Source: Schoenoplectus triqueter
Taxonomy: Eukaryota > Streptophyta > Magnoliopsida > Poales > Cyperaceae
NCBI GenBank assembly: GCA_964058805.1
Contig: CAXKVV010002144.1
Location: 1,240,001 to 1,304,000, forward strand
Direction of reading: 5' to 3'
DNA: 64,000 bases
The notes beneath the pieces were generated by a model. That model had not been told where the DNA came from and searched no databases. It worked only from the letters and a program-made list of their open reading frames with translations. Of this stretch, positions 25,411-39,560 are shown in pieces (position 1 is the first letter of the stretch; every line of letters begins with the position of its first letter). The position numbers were made by a program, and so were the translations under genes.

Positions 25411-28400
25411 AAACGAGTTCGAGCGCCCAAATTAAGAAAAACAAGACCCGACGCACTCGGTACCGCCGAAATCGAGTCCGGGCACGCAAAACATGAAAAC
25501 GGGACCCGACGCCCACGGTACCGCCGAAAACGAGTTCGGACGCGCAAAACTTGAAAACCGGACCCGACGCCCTCGGTACCGCCGAAAACGACTCCGGGTG
25601 CGCAAAACAGGAAAACGGGACACGACGCCCTCGGGACCGCCGAAACCGAGTCCGGGCACGCAAAACATGAAATCGAGACACGACGCCCTCGGTACCGCCG
25701 AAAATGAGTCCGGGCGCGCAAAACATGAAAACGAGACCTGACGCCCTCGGCGTCGCCGAAAACGTGTCCGAGAGCGCAAAACATGAAAACGGGTCTCAAC
25801 ACCATCGGTACCGTCGAAAATGAGTCGGGGAGCGCAAAACATGAAAACGGGACCCGACGCCCTCGGTACCGCCGAAAACGAGTCCGGCCTCGCAATAAAT
25901 GAAAATGGGACCCGTCGCCCTCTATACCTCCAAAAATGAGTCCGGGCGCCCAAAACATGAAAACGGGACCCGACGCCTTCGGTACCGTCGAAAACGAGTC
26001 CGGGAGCGCAAAACATGAAAACGGGACCCGACGCCCTCGGTACCGCCGAAAATGAGTTCGGGAGCGCAAAACATGAAAACGGGACCCGACGCCCTCGGTA
26101 CCGCCGAAAACAAGTCCGTGCGCGCAAAACATGAAAATGGGACCCGTCGCCCTCGGTAGCGCCGAAACCGAGTTCGGGCGCGCAAAACATGAAAACGGGA
26201 CCCGACGCCCTCGGTACCGCCGAAACCGAGTTCGGACGCGCAAAACATGAAAACCGGACCCGACGCCCTCGGTACCGCCGAAAACGAGTTCGAGCGCCCA
26301 AATTAAGAAAACGAGACCCGACGCACTCGGTACCGCCGAAATCGAGTCCGGGCACGCAAAACATGAAAACGGGACTCGACGCCCTCGGTACCGCCGAAAC
26401 CTAGTTCGGGAGCGCAAAACGTGAAAACGGGACCCGACGCCCTCGGTTCTGCAAAAAACGAGTTCGAGCGCCCAAATTAAGAAAACGAGACCCGACGCAC
26501 TCGGTACCGCCGAAATCGAGTCCGAGCGCCCAAAACATGAAAACGGGACCCGACGCCCTCGGTACCGCCCAAACCGAGTTCGGGCGCGCAAAACATGAAA
26601 ACGGGACCCGACGCCCTCGGTACTGTTGAAACCGAGTCCGAGAGCGCAAAACATGAAAACGGGTCCCGACGCCATCGGTACCGCCGAAAACGAGTCGGGG
26701 AGCGCAAAACATGAAAACGGGACCCGACGCCCTCGGTACCGCCGAAAACGAGTTCGAGCGCCCAAATAAAGAAAACGAGACCCAACACACTCGGTACCGC
26801 CGAAATCGAGTCCGGGCACGCAAAACATGAAAACGGGACTCGTCGCCCTCGATACCGCCGAAACCAAGTTCGGGAGCGCAAAACGTGAAATCGGGACCCG
26901 ACGCCCTCGGTTCTGCCAAAAACGAGTTCGGGCGCCCAAATTAAGAAAACGAGACCCGACGCACTCGGGACCGCCGAAACCGAGTCCGGGCACGCAAAAC
27001 ATGAAAACGGGACCCGACGCCCTCGGTACCGCCGAAACAGGGTCCGGGCGCGCAAAACATGAAAACGGGTCGCGACGCCCTCGGTACAGCCGAAACAGAG
27101 TCCGGGCGCGCAAAATGTGAACACGGTACCCGACGCCCCCGGTACCGCCGAAACGAGTTCGAGCGCCCAAATTAAGAAAAACAAGACCCGACGCACTCGG
27201 TACCGCCGAAATCGAGTCCGGGAGCGCAAAACATGAAAACGGGACCCGACGCCCTCGGTACCGCCGAAAACGAGTTCGGACGCGCAAAACATGAAAACCG
27301 GACCCGACGCCCTCGGTACCGCCGAAAACGACTCCGGGTGCGCAAAACAGGAAAACGGGACACGACGCCCTCGGGACCGCCGAAACCGAGTCCGGGCACG
27401 CAAAACATGAAAACGAGACACGACGCCCTCGGTACCGCCGAAAATGAGTCCGGGCGCGCAAAACATGAAAACGAGACCTGACGCCCTCGGCGTCGCCGAA
27501 AACGTGTCCGAGAGCGCAAAACATGAAAACGGGTCTCAACACCATCGGTACCGCCGAAACGAGTCCGGGAGCGCAAAACATGAAAACGGGACCCGACGCC
27601 CTCGGTACCGCCGAAAACGAGTCCGGCCGCGCAAAACATGAAATTGGGACCCGACGCCCTCGGTACCGCCGAAATCGGGTCCGAGAGCGCAAAACATTAA
27701 AACGGGTACCGACGCCATCGGTACCGCCGAAAACGAGTCGGGGAGCGCAAAACATGAAAACGGGACCCGACGCCCTCGGTACCGCCGAAACAGGGTCCGG
27801 GCGCGCAAAACATGAAAACGGGTCGCGACGCCCTCGGTACAGCCGAAACAGAGTCCGGGCGCGCAAAATGTGAACACGGTACCCGACGCCCCCGGTACCG
27901 CCGAAAACGAGTCCGAGAGCGCAAAACATGAAAACGGGACCCGACGCCATCGGTACCGCCGAAAACGAGTCCGAGAGCGCAAAACATGAAAACGGGTCCC
28001 GACGCCATCGGTACCGCCGAAAACGAGTCGCGGAGCGCAAAACAAGAACACGGGACCCGACGCCCTCGGTACCGCCGAAAACGAGTCGCGGAGCGCAAAA
28101 CATGAACACGGGACCCGACGCCCTCGGTACCGCCGAAAACGAGTCCGGGGTCGCAAAACATGAAAACGGGACCCGAAGCCCTCGGTACCGCCGAAACTGA
28201 GTTCGGGCGCGCGGAACATGAAAACGAGACCCGACGCCCTCGGTACCGCCGAAATCGATTCCGCGAGCGCAAAACATGAAAAAGGGTCCCGACGCCATCG
28301 GTACCGCCGAAAATGAGTCGCGGAGCGCAAAACATGAACACGGGAGCCGACGCCGTCGGTACCGATGAAAACGAGTCCGGGGGCGCAAAACATGAAAACG

Positions 28401-30108
28401 GGACCCGACGCCCTCGGTACCGCCGAAACCGAGTCTACGAGCGCAAAACATGAAAACGGGTCCCGACGCCATCGGTACCGTCGAAAATGAGTCGGGGAGC
28501 GCAAAACATGAAAACGGGACCCGACGCCCTCGGTACCGCCGAAACCGGGTCCGGGCGCGCAAAATATGAAAACGGGACACGACTCCCTCGGTACCTCCGA
28601 AAATGAGTCCGGGCGCGCAAAATATGAAAACGAGACGCGACGCTCTCGGCGCAGCCGAAAACGAGTCCGAAAGCGCAAAACATGAAAACGGGTCTCGACG
28701 CCATCGGTACAGCCGAAAATGAGTCGGGGAGCGCAAAACATGAAAACGGAAATCGACGCCCTCGGTAGCGCCGAAACAGGGTCCGGGAGCGCAAAACATG
28801 ATAACGGGTCCCGACGCCCTCGGTACCGTCGAAAACGAGTCCGAGAGCGCAAAACATGAAAACGGGTCTCGACGCCATCGGTACCACCGAAAATGAGTTC
28901 GGGAGCGCAAAACATGAAAACGGGACTCGACACCCTCGGTACCGCCGAAACCGAGTTCGGGCGCGCAAAACATGAAAATGGGACCCGACGCCCTCGGTAC
29001 CACCGAAAACGAGTCCTGGCTCGCAAAACATGAAAATGGGACCCGTCACCTTCTGTACCTCCAAAAATGAGTCCGGGCGCCCAAAACATGAAAACGGGAC
29101 CGGACAGCCTCGGTGCCGCCGAAAACGAGTCCGAGAGCGCAAAACATGAAAACGGGTCTCGACGCCATCGGTTCCGCCGAAAATGAGTCGGGGAGCGTAA
29201 AACATGAAAACGGGACCCGACGCCCTCGGTACCGCCGAAAATGAGTCCGGGCGCGCAAAACATGAAAATGGGACCCGTCGCCCTCTGTACCTCCAAAAAT
29301 GAGTCCGGGCGCCCAAAACATGAAAATGGGACCCGATGCCTTCGGTACCGCCGAAAAGGTGTCCGCGAGCGCAAAACATGAAAACGGGACCCGACGCCCT
29401 CGGAACCGCCGAAAACGAGTCCGGGAGCGCAAAACATGAAAACGGGACCCGACACCATCGGTACCGCTGAAACCGAGTCCGGGAGCGCAAAACATGAAAA
29501 CGGGACCCGACGCCCTCGGTACCGCCGAAACCGAGATCGGGCGCGCAAAACATGAAAACGGGACCCGACGCCCTCGGTACCGCCGAAATCGAGTTTGGAC
29601 GCCCAAAACATGAAAACGGGACCCGACGCCCTCGGTACCGCCGCAACCGATTTCGGGAGCGCAAAACATGAAAACGGGACCCGACACCCTCGGTACTGCC
29701 GAAATCGAGTCCGAGAGCGCAAAACATGAAAACGGGTCCCGACGTCATCGGTACCGCCGAAAACGAGTCGGGGAGGGCAAAACATGAAAACGGGACCCGA
29801 CGCCCTCTGTACCGCCGAAAACGAGTCCGGGAGCGCAAAATATGAAAACGGGACCCGACGCCCTCGGTACCGCCAAAAACGAGTTCGGGAGCGCAAGACA
29901 TGAAAACGGGACTCGACGCCCTCAGGACCGCCGAAACCGAGTTCGGGCGTGCAAAACATGAAAACGGTACCCGACGCCCTCGGTACCGCCGAAACAGGGT
30001 CCGGGCGCGCAAAACATGAAATCGGGTCCCGACGCCCTTGGTACAGCCGAAATAGAGTCCGGGCGAGCAAAATGTGAAAACGGGACCCGACGTCCTCGGT
30101 AACGCCGA
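25411..30108. repeat. Higher-order block B, copy 2 (81 units, 4,698 bp)
   Basis: This block directly follows copy 1 and is its near-identical tandem duplicate. It keeps the unit near 28,801-28,858 that copy 1 lacks; copy 3 also has that unit, so copy 1 is the one that changed. Its last 1.1 kb matches the partial B tail at 18,553-19,668. Confidence 0.88.
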
Positions 30109-31036
30109 AAACGAGTTCGAGCGCCCAAATTAAGAAAAACAAGACCCGACGCACTCGGTACCGCCGAAATCGAGTCCGGGCACGCAAAACATGAAAACGG
30201 GACCCGACGCCCACGGTACCGTCGAAATCGAGTCCTGGCTCGCAAAACATGAAAATGGGACCCGTCGCCCTGTGTACCTCCAAAAATGAGTCTGGGCGCG
30301 CAAAACATGAAAACGGGACTCGACAGCCTCGGTGCCGCCGAAAACGAGTCCGAGAGCGCAAAACATGAAAACAGGTCTCGACGCCATCGGTACAGCCGAA
30401 AATGAGTCGGGGAGCGTAAAACATGAAAACGGGACCCGACGCCCTCGGTACCGCCGAAAATTAGTCCGGGAGCGCAAAACATGAAAACGGGACTCGACGC
30501 CCTCGGTACCGCCGAAAACGAGTCCGGGCTCGCAAAACATGAAAATGGGACCCGTCGCCCTCTCTACCTCCAAAAATGAGTCCGGGTGCCCAAAACATGA
30601 AAACGGGACCCGACGCCTTCGGTACCGCCGAAAACGAGTCCGGGAGCGCAAAACATGAAAACGGGACCCGACGCCCTCCGTACCGCCGAAACCGAGTTCG
30701 GGCGCGAAAAACATGAAAACGAGACCCGACGCCCTCGGTACCGCCGAAACCGAGTTCGGGCGCGCAAAACATGCAAACCGGACCCGACGCCCTCGGTACC
30801 GCCGAAAACGAGTTCGGGCGCCCAAATTAAGAAAACGAGACCCGACGCACTCGGGACCGCCGAAACCGAGTCCGGGCACGCAAAACATGAAAACGGGACC
30901 CGACGCCCTCGGTACCGCCGAAACAGGGTCCGGGCGCGCAAAACATGAAAACGGGTCGCGACGCCCTCGGTACAGCCGAAACAGAGTCCGGGCGCGCAAA
31001 ATGTGAACACGGTACCCGACGCCCCCGGTACCGCCG
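30109..31036. repeat. Higher-order block A, copy 2 (16 units)
   Basis: This block is inserted between B copy 2 and B copy 3 and matches 19,669-20,770 except for three units missing near its start. Its presence raises the spacing between B copies 2 and 3 to 5,626 bp (97 units). The order A-B-B-A-B suggests that a compound A+B block was copied, not B alone. Confidence 0.82.
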
Positions 31037-34000
31037 AAACGAGTTCGAGCGCCCAAATTAAGAAAAATAAGACCCGACGCACTCGGTACCGCCGAAATCG
31101 AGTCCGGGAGCGCAAAACATGAAAACGGGACCCGACGCCCTCGGTACCGCCGAAAACGAGTTCGGACGCGCAAAACTTGAAAACCGGACCCGACGCCCTC
31201 GGTACCGCCGAAAACGACTCCGGGTGCGCAAAACAGGAAAACGGGACACGACGCCCTCGGGACCGCCGAAACCGAGTCCGGGCACGCAAAACATGAAAAC
31301 GAGACACGACGCCCTCGGTACCGCCGAAAATGAGTCCGGGCGCGCAAAACATGAAAACGAGACCTGACGCCCTCGGCGTCGCCGAAAACGTGTCCGAGAG
31401 CGCAAAACATGAAAACGGGTCTCAACACCATCGGTACCGTCGAAAATGAGTCGGGGAGCGCAAAACATGAAAACGGGACCCGACGCCCTCGGTACCGCCG
31501 AAAACGAGTCCGGCCTCGCAATACATGAAAATGGGACCCGTCGCCCTCTATACCTCCAAAAATGAGTCCGGGCGCCCAAAACATGAAAACGGGACCCGAC
31601 GCCTTCGGTACCGTCGAAAACGAGTCCGTGAGCGCAAAACATGAAAACGGGACCCGACGCCCTCGGTACCGCCGAAAATGAGTCCGGGAGCGCAAAACAT
31701 GAAAACGGGACCCGACGCCCTCGGTACCGCCGAAAACAAGTCCGTGCGCGCAAAACATGAAAATGGGACCCGTCGCCCTCGGTAGCGCCGAAACCGAGTT
31801 CGGGCGCGCAAAACATGAAAACGGGACCCGACGCCCTCGGTACCGCCGAAACCGAGTTCGGACGCGCAAAACATGAAAACCGGACCCGACGCCCTCGGTA
31901 CCGCCGAAAACGAGTTCGAGCGCCCAAATTAAGAAAACGAGACCCGACGCACTCGGTACCGCCGAAATCGAGTCCGGGCACGCAAAACATGAAAACGGGA
32001 CTCGACGCCCTCGGTACCGCCGAAACCAAGTTCGGGAGCGCAAAACGTGAAAACGGGACCCGACGCCCTCAGTTCTGCCAAAAACGAGTTCGAGCGCCCA
32101 AATTAAGAAAACGAGACCCGACGCACTCGGTACCGCCGAAATCGAGTCCGAGCGCCCAAAACATGAAAACGGGACCCGACGCCCTCGGTACCGCCCAAAC
32201 CGAGTTCGGGCGCGCAAAACATGAAAACGGGACCCGACGCCCTCGGTACTGTTGAAACCGAGTCCGAGAGCGCAAAACATGAAAACGGGTCCCGACGCCA
32301 TCGGTACCGCCGAAAACGAGTCGGGGAGCGCAAAACATGAAAACGGGACCCGACGCCCTCGGTACCGCCGAAAACGAGTTCGAGCGCCCAAATAAAGAAA
32401 ACGAGACCCAACGCACTCGGTACCGCCGAAATCGAGTCCGGGCACGCAAAACATGAAAACGGGACTCGTCGCCCTCGGTACCGCCGAAACCAAGTTCGGG
32501 AGCGCAAAACGTGAAATCGGGACCCGACGCCCTCGGTTCTGCCAAAAACGAGTTCGGGCGCCCAAATTAAGAAAACGAGACCCGACGCACTCGGGACCGC
32601 CGAAACCGAGTCCGGGCACGCAAAACATGAAAACGGGACCCGACGCCCTCAGTACCGCCGAAACAGGGTCCGGGCGCGCAAAACATGAAAACGGGTCGCG
32701 ACGCCCTCGGTACAGCCGAAACAGAGTCCGGGCGCGCAAAATGTGAACACGGTACCCGACGCCCCCGATACCGCCGAAACGAGTTCGAGCGCCCAAATTA
32801 AGAAAAACAAGACCCGACGCACTCGGTACCGCCGAAATCGAGTCCGGGAGCGCAAAACATGAAAACGGGACCCGACGCCCTCGGTACCGCCGAAAACGAG
32901 TTCGGACGCGCAAAACATGAAAACCGGACCCGACGCCCTCGGTACCGCCGAAAACGACTCCGGGTGCGCAAAACAGGAAAACGGGACACGACGCCCTCGG
33001 GACCGCCGAAACCGAGTCCGGGCACGCAAAACATGAAAACGAGACACGACGCCCTCGGTACCGCCGAAAATGAGTCCGGGCGCGCAAAACATGAAAACGA
33101 GACCTGACGCCCTCGGCGTCGCCGAAAACGTGTCCGAGAGTGCAAAACATGAAAACGGGTCTCAACACCATCGGTACCGCCGAAACGAGTCCGGGAGCGC
33201 AAAACATGAAAACGGGACCCGACGCCCTCGGTACCGCCGAAAACGAGTTCGGCCGCGCAAAACATGAAAATGGGACCCGACGCCCTCGGTACCGCCGAAA
33301 TCGGGTCCGAGAGCGCAAAACATGAAAACGGGTACCGACGCCATCGGTACCGCCGAAAACGAGTCGGGGAGCGCAAAACATGAAAACGGGACCCGACGAC
33401 CTCGGTACCGCCGAAAACGAGTCCGGGAGCGCAAAACATGAAAACGGGACCCGACACCCTCGGTACCGCCGAAACCGAGTTCGGGCGCGCAAAACATGAA
33501 AATGGGACCCGACGCCATCGGTACCGCCGAAAACGAGTCCGAGAGCGCAAAACATGAAAACGGGACCCGACGCCATCGGTACAGCCGAAAACGAGTCCGA
33601 GAGCGCAAAACATGAAAAAGGGTCCCGACGCCATCGGTACCGCCGAAAACGAGTCGCGGAGCGCAAAACAAGAACACGGGACCCGACGCCCTCGGTACCG
33701 CCGAAAACGAGTCGCGGAGCGCAAGACATGAACACGGGACCCGACGCCCTCGGTACCGCCGAAAACGAGTCCGGGGTCGCAAAACATGAAAACGGGACCC
33801 GAAGCCCTCGGTACCGCCGAAACTGAGTTCGGGCGCGCGGAACATGAAAACGAGACCCGACGCCCTCGGTACCGCCGAAATCGATTCCGCGAGCGCAAAA
33901 CATGAAAAAGGGTCCCGACGCCATCGGTACCGCCGAAAATGAGTCGCGGAGCGCAAAACATGAACACGGGAGCCGACGCCGTCGGTACCGACGAAAACGA

Positions 34001-34520
34001 GTCCGGGGGCGCAAAACATGAAAACGGGACCCGACGCCCTCGGTACCGCCGAAACCGAGTCTACGAGCGCAAAACATGAAAACGGGTCCCGACGCCATCG
34101 GTACCGTCGAAAATGAGTCGGGGAGCGCAAAACATGAAAACGGGACCCGACGCCCTCGGTACCGCCGAAACCGGGTCCGGGCGCGCAAAACATGATAACG
34201 GGACACGACTCCCTCGGTACCTCCGAAAATGAGTCCGGGCGCGCAAAATATGAAAACGAGACGCGACGCCCTCGGCGCAGCCGAAAACGAGTCCGAAAGC
34301 GCAAAACATGAAAACGGGTCTCGACGCCATCGGTACAGCCGAAAATGAGTCGGGGAGCGCAAAACATGAAAACGGAAATCGACGCCCTCGGTAGCGCCGA
34401 AACAGGGTCCGGGAGCGCAAAACATGATAACGGGTCCCGACGCCCTCGGTACCGTCGAAAACGAGTCCGAGAGCGCAAAACATGAAAACGGGTCTCGACG
34501 CCATCGGTACCACCGAAAAT
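31037..34520. repeat. Higher-order block B, copy 3 (distally truncated)
   Basis: Markers are exactly 5,626 bp (97 units) after those of copy 2: TTAAG at 31,057, TCTACG at 34,060, and the GTCGCGGAGC units near 33,650. Identity breaks off near 34,520, where copies 1 and 2 continue with the V phrase and this copy runs into domain III phrases. A stretch at 33,399-33,518 has been exchanged for a different three-unit sequence of equal length. This copy is more diverged than copies 1 and 2 are from each other. Confidence 0.82.
33399..33518. repeat. Equal-length replaced tract (gene-conversion-like)
   Basis: Copies 1 and 2 of block B have a three-unit phrase here with CAGGGTCCGGG, GTCGCGACGCCC and GAACACGGTACCC. 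Copy 3 instead has GACGACCTCGG, ACACCCTCGG with TTCGGGCGCGC, and GACGCCATCGG. Spacing to copy 2 is 5,626 bp on both sides, so nothing was gained or lost. The replacement phrase is the one common in domain III (for example 34,550-34,700). First and last differing bases are 33,399 and 33,518. The direction of exchange is not certain. Confidence 0.7.
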
Positions 34521-37500
34521 GAGTCGGGGAACGCAAAACATGAAAACGGGACCCGACGACCTCGGTACCGCCGAAAACGAGTCCGGGAGCGCAAAACATG
34601 AAAACGGGACCCGACGCACTCGGTACCGCCGAAACCGAGTTCGGGCGCGCAAAACATGAAAACGGGACCCGACGCCATCGGTACCGCCGAAAACGAGTCC
34701 GAGAGCGCAAAACATGAAAACAGGACCCGACGCCATCGGTACCGCCGAAAACGAGTCAGAGAGCGCAAACACATGAAAACGGGTCCCGACGCCATCAGTA
34801 CCGCCGAAAACGAGTCGCGGAGCGCAAAACATGAACACGGGACCCGACGCCCTCGGTACCGCCGAAAACGAGTCCGGGGGCGCAAAACATGAAAACGGGA
34901 CCCGACGCCCTCGGTACCGCCGAAACCGAGTTCGGGCGCGCAAAACATGAAAACGGGACCCGACGCCCTCGGTACTGCCGAAACCGAGTCTACGAGCGCA
35001 AAACATGAAAACGGGTCCCGACGCCATCGGTACCGTCGAAAATGAGTCGGAGAGCGCAAAACATGAAAACGGGACACGACTCCCTCGGTACCTCCGAAAA
35101 TGAGTCCGGGCGCGCAAAATATGAAAACGAGACGCGACGCCCTCGGCGCAGCCGAAAACGAGTCCGAGAGCGCAAAACATGAAAACGGGTCTCGACGCCA
35201 TCGGTACAGCCGAAAATGAGTCGGGGAGCGCAAAACATGAAAATGGAACCCGACGCCCTCGGTACCGCCGAAACCAGGTCCGGGCGCGCAAAACATGATA
35301 ACGGGTCCCGACGCCCTCGGTACCGCCGAAAACGAGTCCGAGAGCGCAAAACATGAAAACGGGTCTCGACGCCATCGGTACCACCGAAAATGAGTCGGGG
35401 TGCGCAAAACATGAAAACGGGACCCGACGCCTTCGGTACCGCTGAATCCGGGTCCGGGAGCGCAAAACATGATAACAGGTCCCGACGCCCTCGGTACCGC
35501 CGAAAACGAGTCCGAGAGCACAAAAGATGAAAACGGGTTGCGATGCCATCGGTACCACCGAAAATGAATCGGGGAGCGCAAAACATGAAAACGGGACCCG
35601 ACGACCTCGGTACCGCCGAAAACGAGTCCGGGAGCGCAAAACATGAAAACGGGACCCGACGCCCTCGGTACCGCCGAAAACGAGTCCGAGAGCGCAAAAG
35701 ATGAAAACGGGTCGCGATGCCATCGGTACCACCGAAAATGAATCGGGGAGCGCAAAACATGAAAATGGGACCCGACGACCTCGGTACCGCCGAAAACGAG
35801 TCCGGGAGCGCAAAACATGAAAACGGGACCCGACGCACTCGGTACGGCCGAAACCGAGTTTGGGCGCGCAAAACATGAAAACGGGACCCGACGCCATCGG
35901 TACCGCCAAAAACGAGTCCGAGAGCGCAAAACATGAAAACGGGACCCGACGCCATCGGTACCGCCGAAAACGAGTCAGAGAGCGCAAAACATGAAAACGG
36001 GTCCCGACGCCATCGGTACCGCCGAAAACGAGTCGCGGAGCGCAAAACATGAACACGGGACCCGACGCCCTCGGTACCGCCGAAAACGAGTCGCGCTGCG
36101 CAAAACATGAACACGGGACCGGACGCCCTCGGTACCGCCGAAAACGAGTCGCGGAGCGCAAAACATGAACACGGGACCCGACGCCCTCGGTACCGCCGAA
36201 AACGATTCCGGGGTCGCAAAACATGAAAACGGGACCCGAAGCCCTCGGTACCGCCGAAACCGAGTTCGGGCGCGCTGAACATGAAAACGGGACCCGACGC
36301 CCTCGGTACCGCCGAAATCGATTCCGCGAGCGCAAAACATGAAAAAGGGTCCCGACGCCATCGGTACCGCCGAAAATGAGTCGCGGAGCGCAAAACATGA
36401 ACACGGGACCCGACGCCGTCGGTACCGACGAAAACGAGTCCGGGGGCGCAAAACATGAAAACGGGACCCGACGCCCTCGGTACCGCCGAAACCGAGTCTA
36501 CGAGCGCAAAACATGAAAACGGGTCCCGACGCCATCGGTACCGTCGAAAATGAGTCGGGGAGCGCAAAACATGAAAACGGGACCCGACGCCCTCGGTACC
36601 GCCGAAACCGGGTCCGGGCGCGCAAAACATGAAAACGGGACACGACTCCCTCGGTACCACCGAAAATGAGTCCGGGCGCGCAAAATAAGAAAACGAGACG
36701 TGACGCCCTCGGCGCAGCCGAAAACGAGTCCGAGAGCGCAAAACATGAAAACGGGTCTCGACGCCATCGGTACCGCCGAAAATGCGTCGGGGAGCGCAAA
36801 ACATGAAAACGGAACCCGATGCCCTCGGTACCGCCAAAACCGGGTCCGGGAGCGCAAAACAGGATAACGGGTCCCGACGCCCTCGGTACAGCCGAAAACG
36901 AGTCCGAGAGCGCAAAACATGAAAACGGGTCTCGACGCCATCGGTACCACCGAAAATGAGTCGGGGAGCGCAAAACATGAAAACGGGACCCGACGCCCTC
37001 GGTACCGCCGAAACCGGGTCCGGGAGCGCCAAACATGATAACGGGTCCCGACGCCCTCGGTACCGCCGAAAACGAGTCCGAGAGCACAAAACATGAAAAC
37101 GGGTCTCGATGCCATCGGTACCACCGAAAATTAGTCGGGGAGCGCAAAACATGAAAACGGGACCCGACGACCTCGGTACCGCCGAAAACGAGTCCGGGAG
37201 CGCAAAAAAAGAAAACGGGATCCGACGCCCTCGGTACCGCCGAAACTGAGTTCGGACGCGCAAAACATGAAAACGGGACCCGAGGCCATCGGTACCGCCG
37301 AAAACGAGTCCGAGAGCGCAAAACATGAAAACGGGTCCCGACGCCATCGGTACCGCCGAAAATGAGTCGCGGAGCGCAAAACATGAACACGGGACCCGAC
37401 GCCCTCGGTACCGCCGAAAACGAGTCGCCGAGCGCAAAACATGAACACGGGACCCGACGCCCTCGGTACCGCCGAAAACGAGTCCGGGGGCGCAAAACAT

Positions 37501-37951
37501 GAAAACGGGACCCGAAGCCCTCGGTACCGACGAAACCGAGTTCCGGCGCGCATTTCATGAAAATGGGACCCGACGCCCTCGGTACCGCCGAAAACGAGTT
37601 CGGGAGCGCAAAACATGAAACCGAGACCCGACGCCCTCGGTACCGCCGAAAACGAGTTCGAGCGCCCAAATTAAGAAAACGAAACTCGACGCACTTGGTA
37701 CCGCCGAAATCGAGTCCGGGAACGCAAAACATGAAAACGGGACCCGACGCCCTCGGCGGTGCCGAAAGCGAGTCCGAGAGCGCAAAACATGAAAACGGGT
37801 CCCGACGCCATCGGTACCGCCGAAAACGAGTCCGGGAGCGCAAAACATGAAAACGGGACCCGACGCCCTCGGTACCGCCGAAACCGAGTTCGGGCGCGCA
37901 AAACATGAAAACGGGACCCGACGCCCTCGGTACAGCCGAAACCGAGTCCGA

Positions 37952-38763
37952 GAGCGCAAAACATGAAAACGGGTCCCGACGGCAACGGTACCGCCGCAAA
38001 CGAGTCGGGGAGCGCAAAATATGAAAACGGGACCCGACGCTATCGGTACCGTCGAAAACGAGTCCGGGAGCGCAAAACATGAAAACGGGACCCGACGCCC
38101 TCGGTACTGCAGAAACCGAGTCCGGGAGCTCAAAACATGAAAGCGGGTCTCGACGCCAACGGTACCGCCGCAAACGAGTCGGGCAGCGCAAAACATGAAA
38201 ACGGGACCCGACGCCCTCGGTACCGTCGAAAATGAGTCCGGGAGCGCAAAACATGAAAACGAGACGCCACGCCCTCGGTACCGCCGAAAACGAGTCCGAG
38301 AGCGCAAAACATGAAAACGGGTCTCAACGCCATTGGTACCACCGAAAATTTGTCGGGGGGCGCAAAACATGAAAACGGGACCCGACGCCCTCGGTACCGC
38401 CGAAACCGGGTCCGGGAGCGCAAAACATGATAACGGGTCCCGACGCCCTCGGTACCGTCGAAAACGAGTCCGAGAGCGCAAAACATGAAAACGGGTCTCG
38501 ACGCTATCGGTACCACCGAAAATGAGTCGGGGAGCGCAAAACATGAAAATGGGACCCGACGACCTCGGTACCGCTGAAACCGAGTTCGGGCGCGCAAAAC
38601 ATGAAAACGGGACCCGACGCCATCGGTACCGCCGAAAACGAGCCAGAGAGCGCAAAACATGAAAACGGGTCCCGACGCCATCGGTACCGCCGAAAACGAG
38701 TCGCGGAGCGCAATACATGAACACGGGACCCGACGCCCTCGGTACCGACGAAAACGAGTCCGG
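37952..38763. repeat. 14-unit duplication, copy 1 (812 bp)
   Basis: This copy and the next are adjacent. Rare markers recur exactly 812 bp apart: ACGGCAACGG at 37,981 and 38,793, then CCAACGGTACCGCCGCAAAC, and AATTTGTCGGGG. By eye the copies are almost identical. The left boundary is set by an A/G difference at 37,951. Confidence 0.88.
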
Positions 38764-39560
38764 GAGCGCAAAACATGAAAACGGGTCCCGACGGCAACGG
38801 TACCGCCGCAAACGAGTCGGGGAGCGCAAAATATGAAAACGGGACCCGACGCTATCGGTACCGTCGAAAACGAGTCCGGGAGCGCAAAACATGAAAACGG
38901 GACCCGACGCCCTCGGTACTGCAGAAACCGAGTCCGGGAGCTCAAAACATGAAAGCGGGTCTCGACGCCAACGGTACCGCCGCAAACGAGTCGGGCAGCG
39001 CAAAACATGAAAACGGGACCCGACGCCCTCGGTACCGTCGAAAATGAGTCCGGGAGTGCAAAACATGAAAACGAGACGCCACGCCCTCGGTACCGCCGAA
39101 AACGAGTCCGAGAGCGCAAAACATGAAAACGGGTCTCAACGCCATTGGTACCACCGAAAATTTGTCGGGGGGCGCAAAACATGAAAACGGGACCCGACGC
39201 CCTCGGTACCGCCGAAACCGGGTCCGGGAGCGCAAAACATGATAACGGGTCCCGACGCCCTCGGTACCGTCGAAAACGAGTCCGAGAGCGCAAAACATGA
39301 AAACGGGTCTCGACGCTATCGGTACCACCGAAAATGAGTCGGGGAGCGCAAAACATGAAAATGGGACCCGACGACCTCGGTACCGCTGAAACCGAGTTCG
39401 GGCGCGCAAAACATGAAAACGGGACCCGACGCCATCGGTACCGCCGAAAACGAGCCAGAGAGCGCAAAACATGAAAACGGGTCCCGACGCCATCGGTACC
39501 GCCGAAAACGAGTCGCGGAGCGCAATACATGAACACGGGACCCGACGCCCTCGGTACCGT
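38764..39560. repeat. 14-unit duplication, copy 2
   Basis: This is the tandem copy of 37,952-38,763. Matching stops near 39,558, where this copy continues with GGTACCGTCG and a GAATCGCGG unit. Copy 1 at that point runs into the start of copy 2. The pair is a recent local duplication. Confidence 0.86.
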
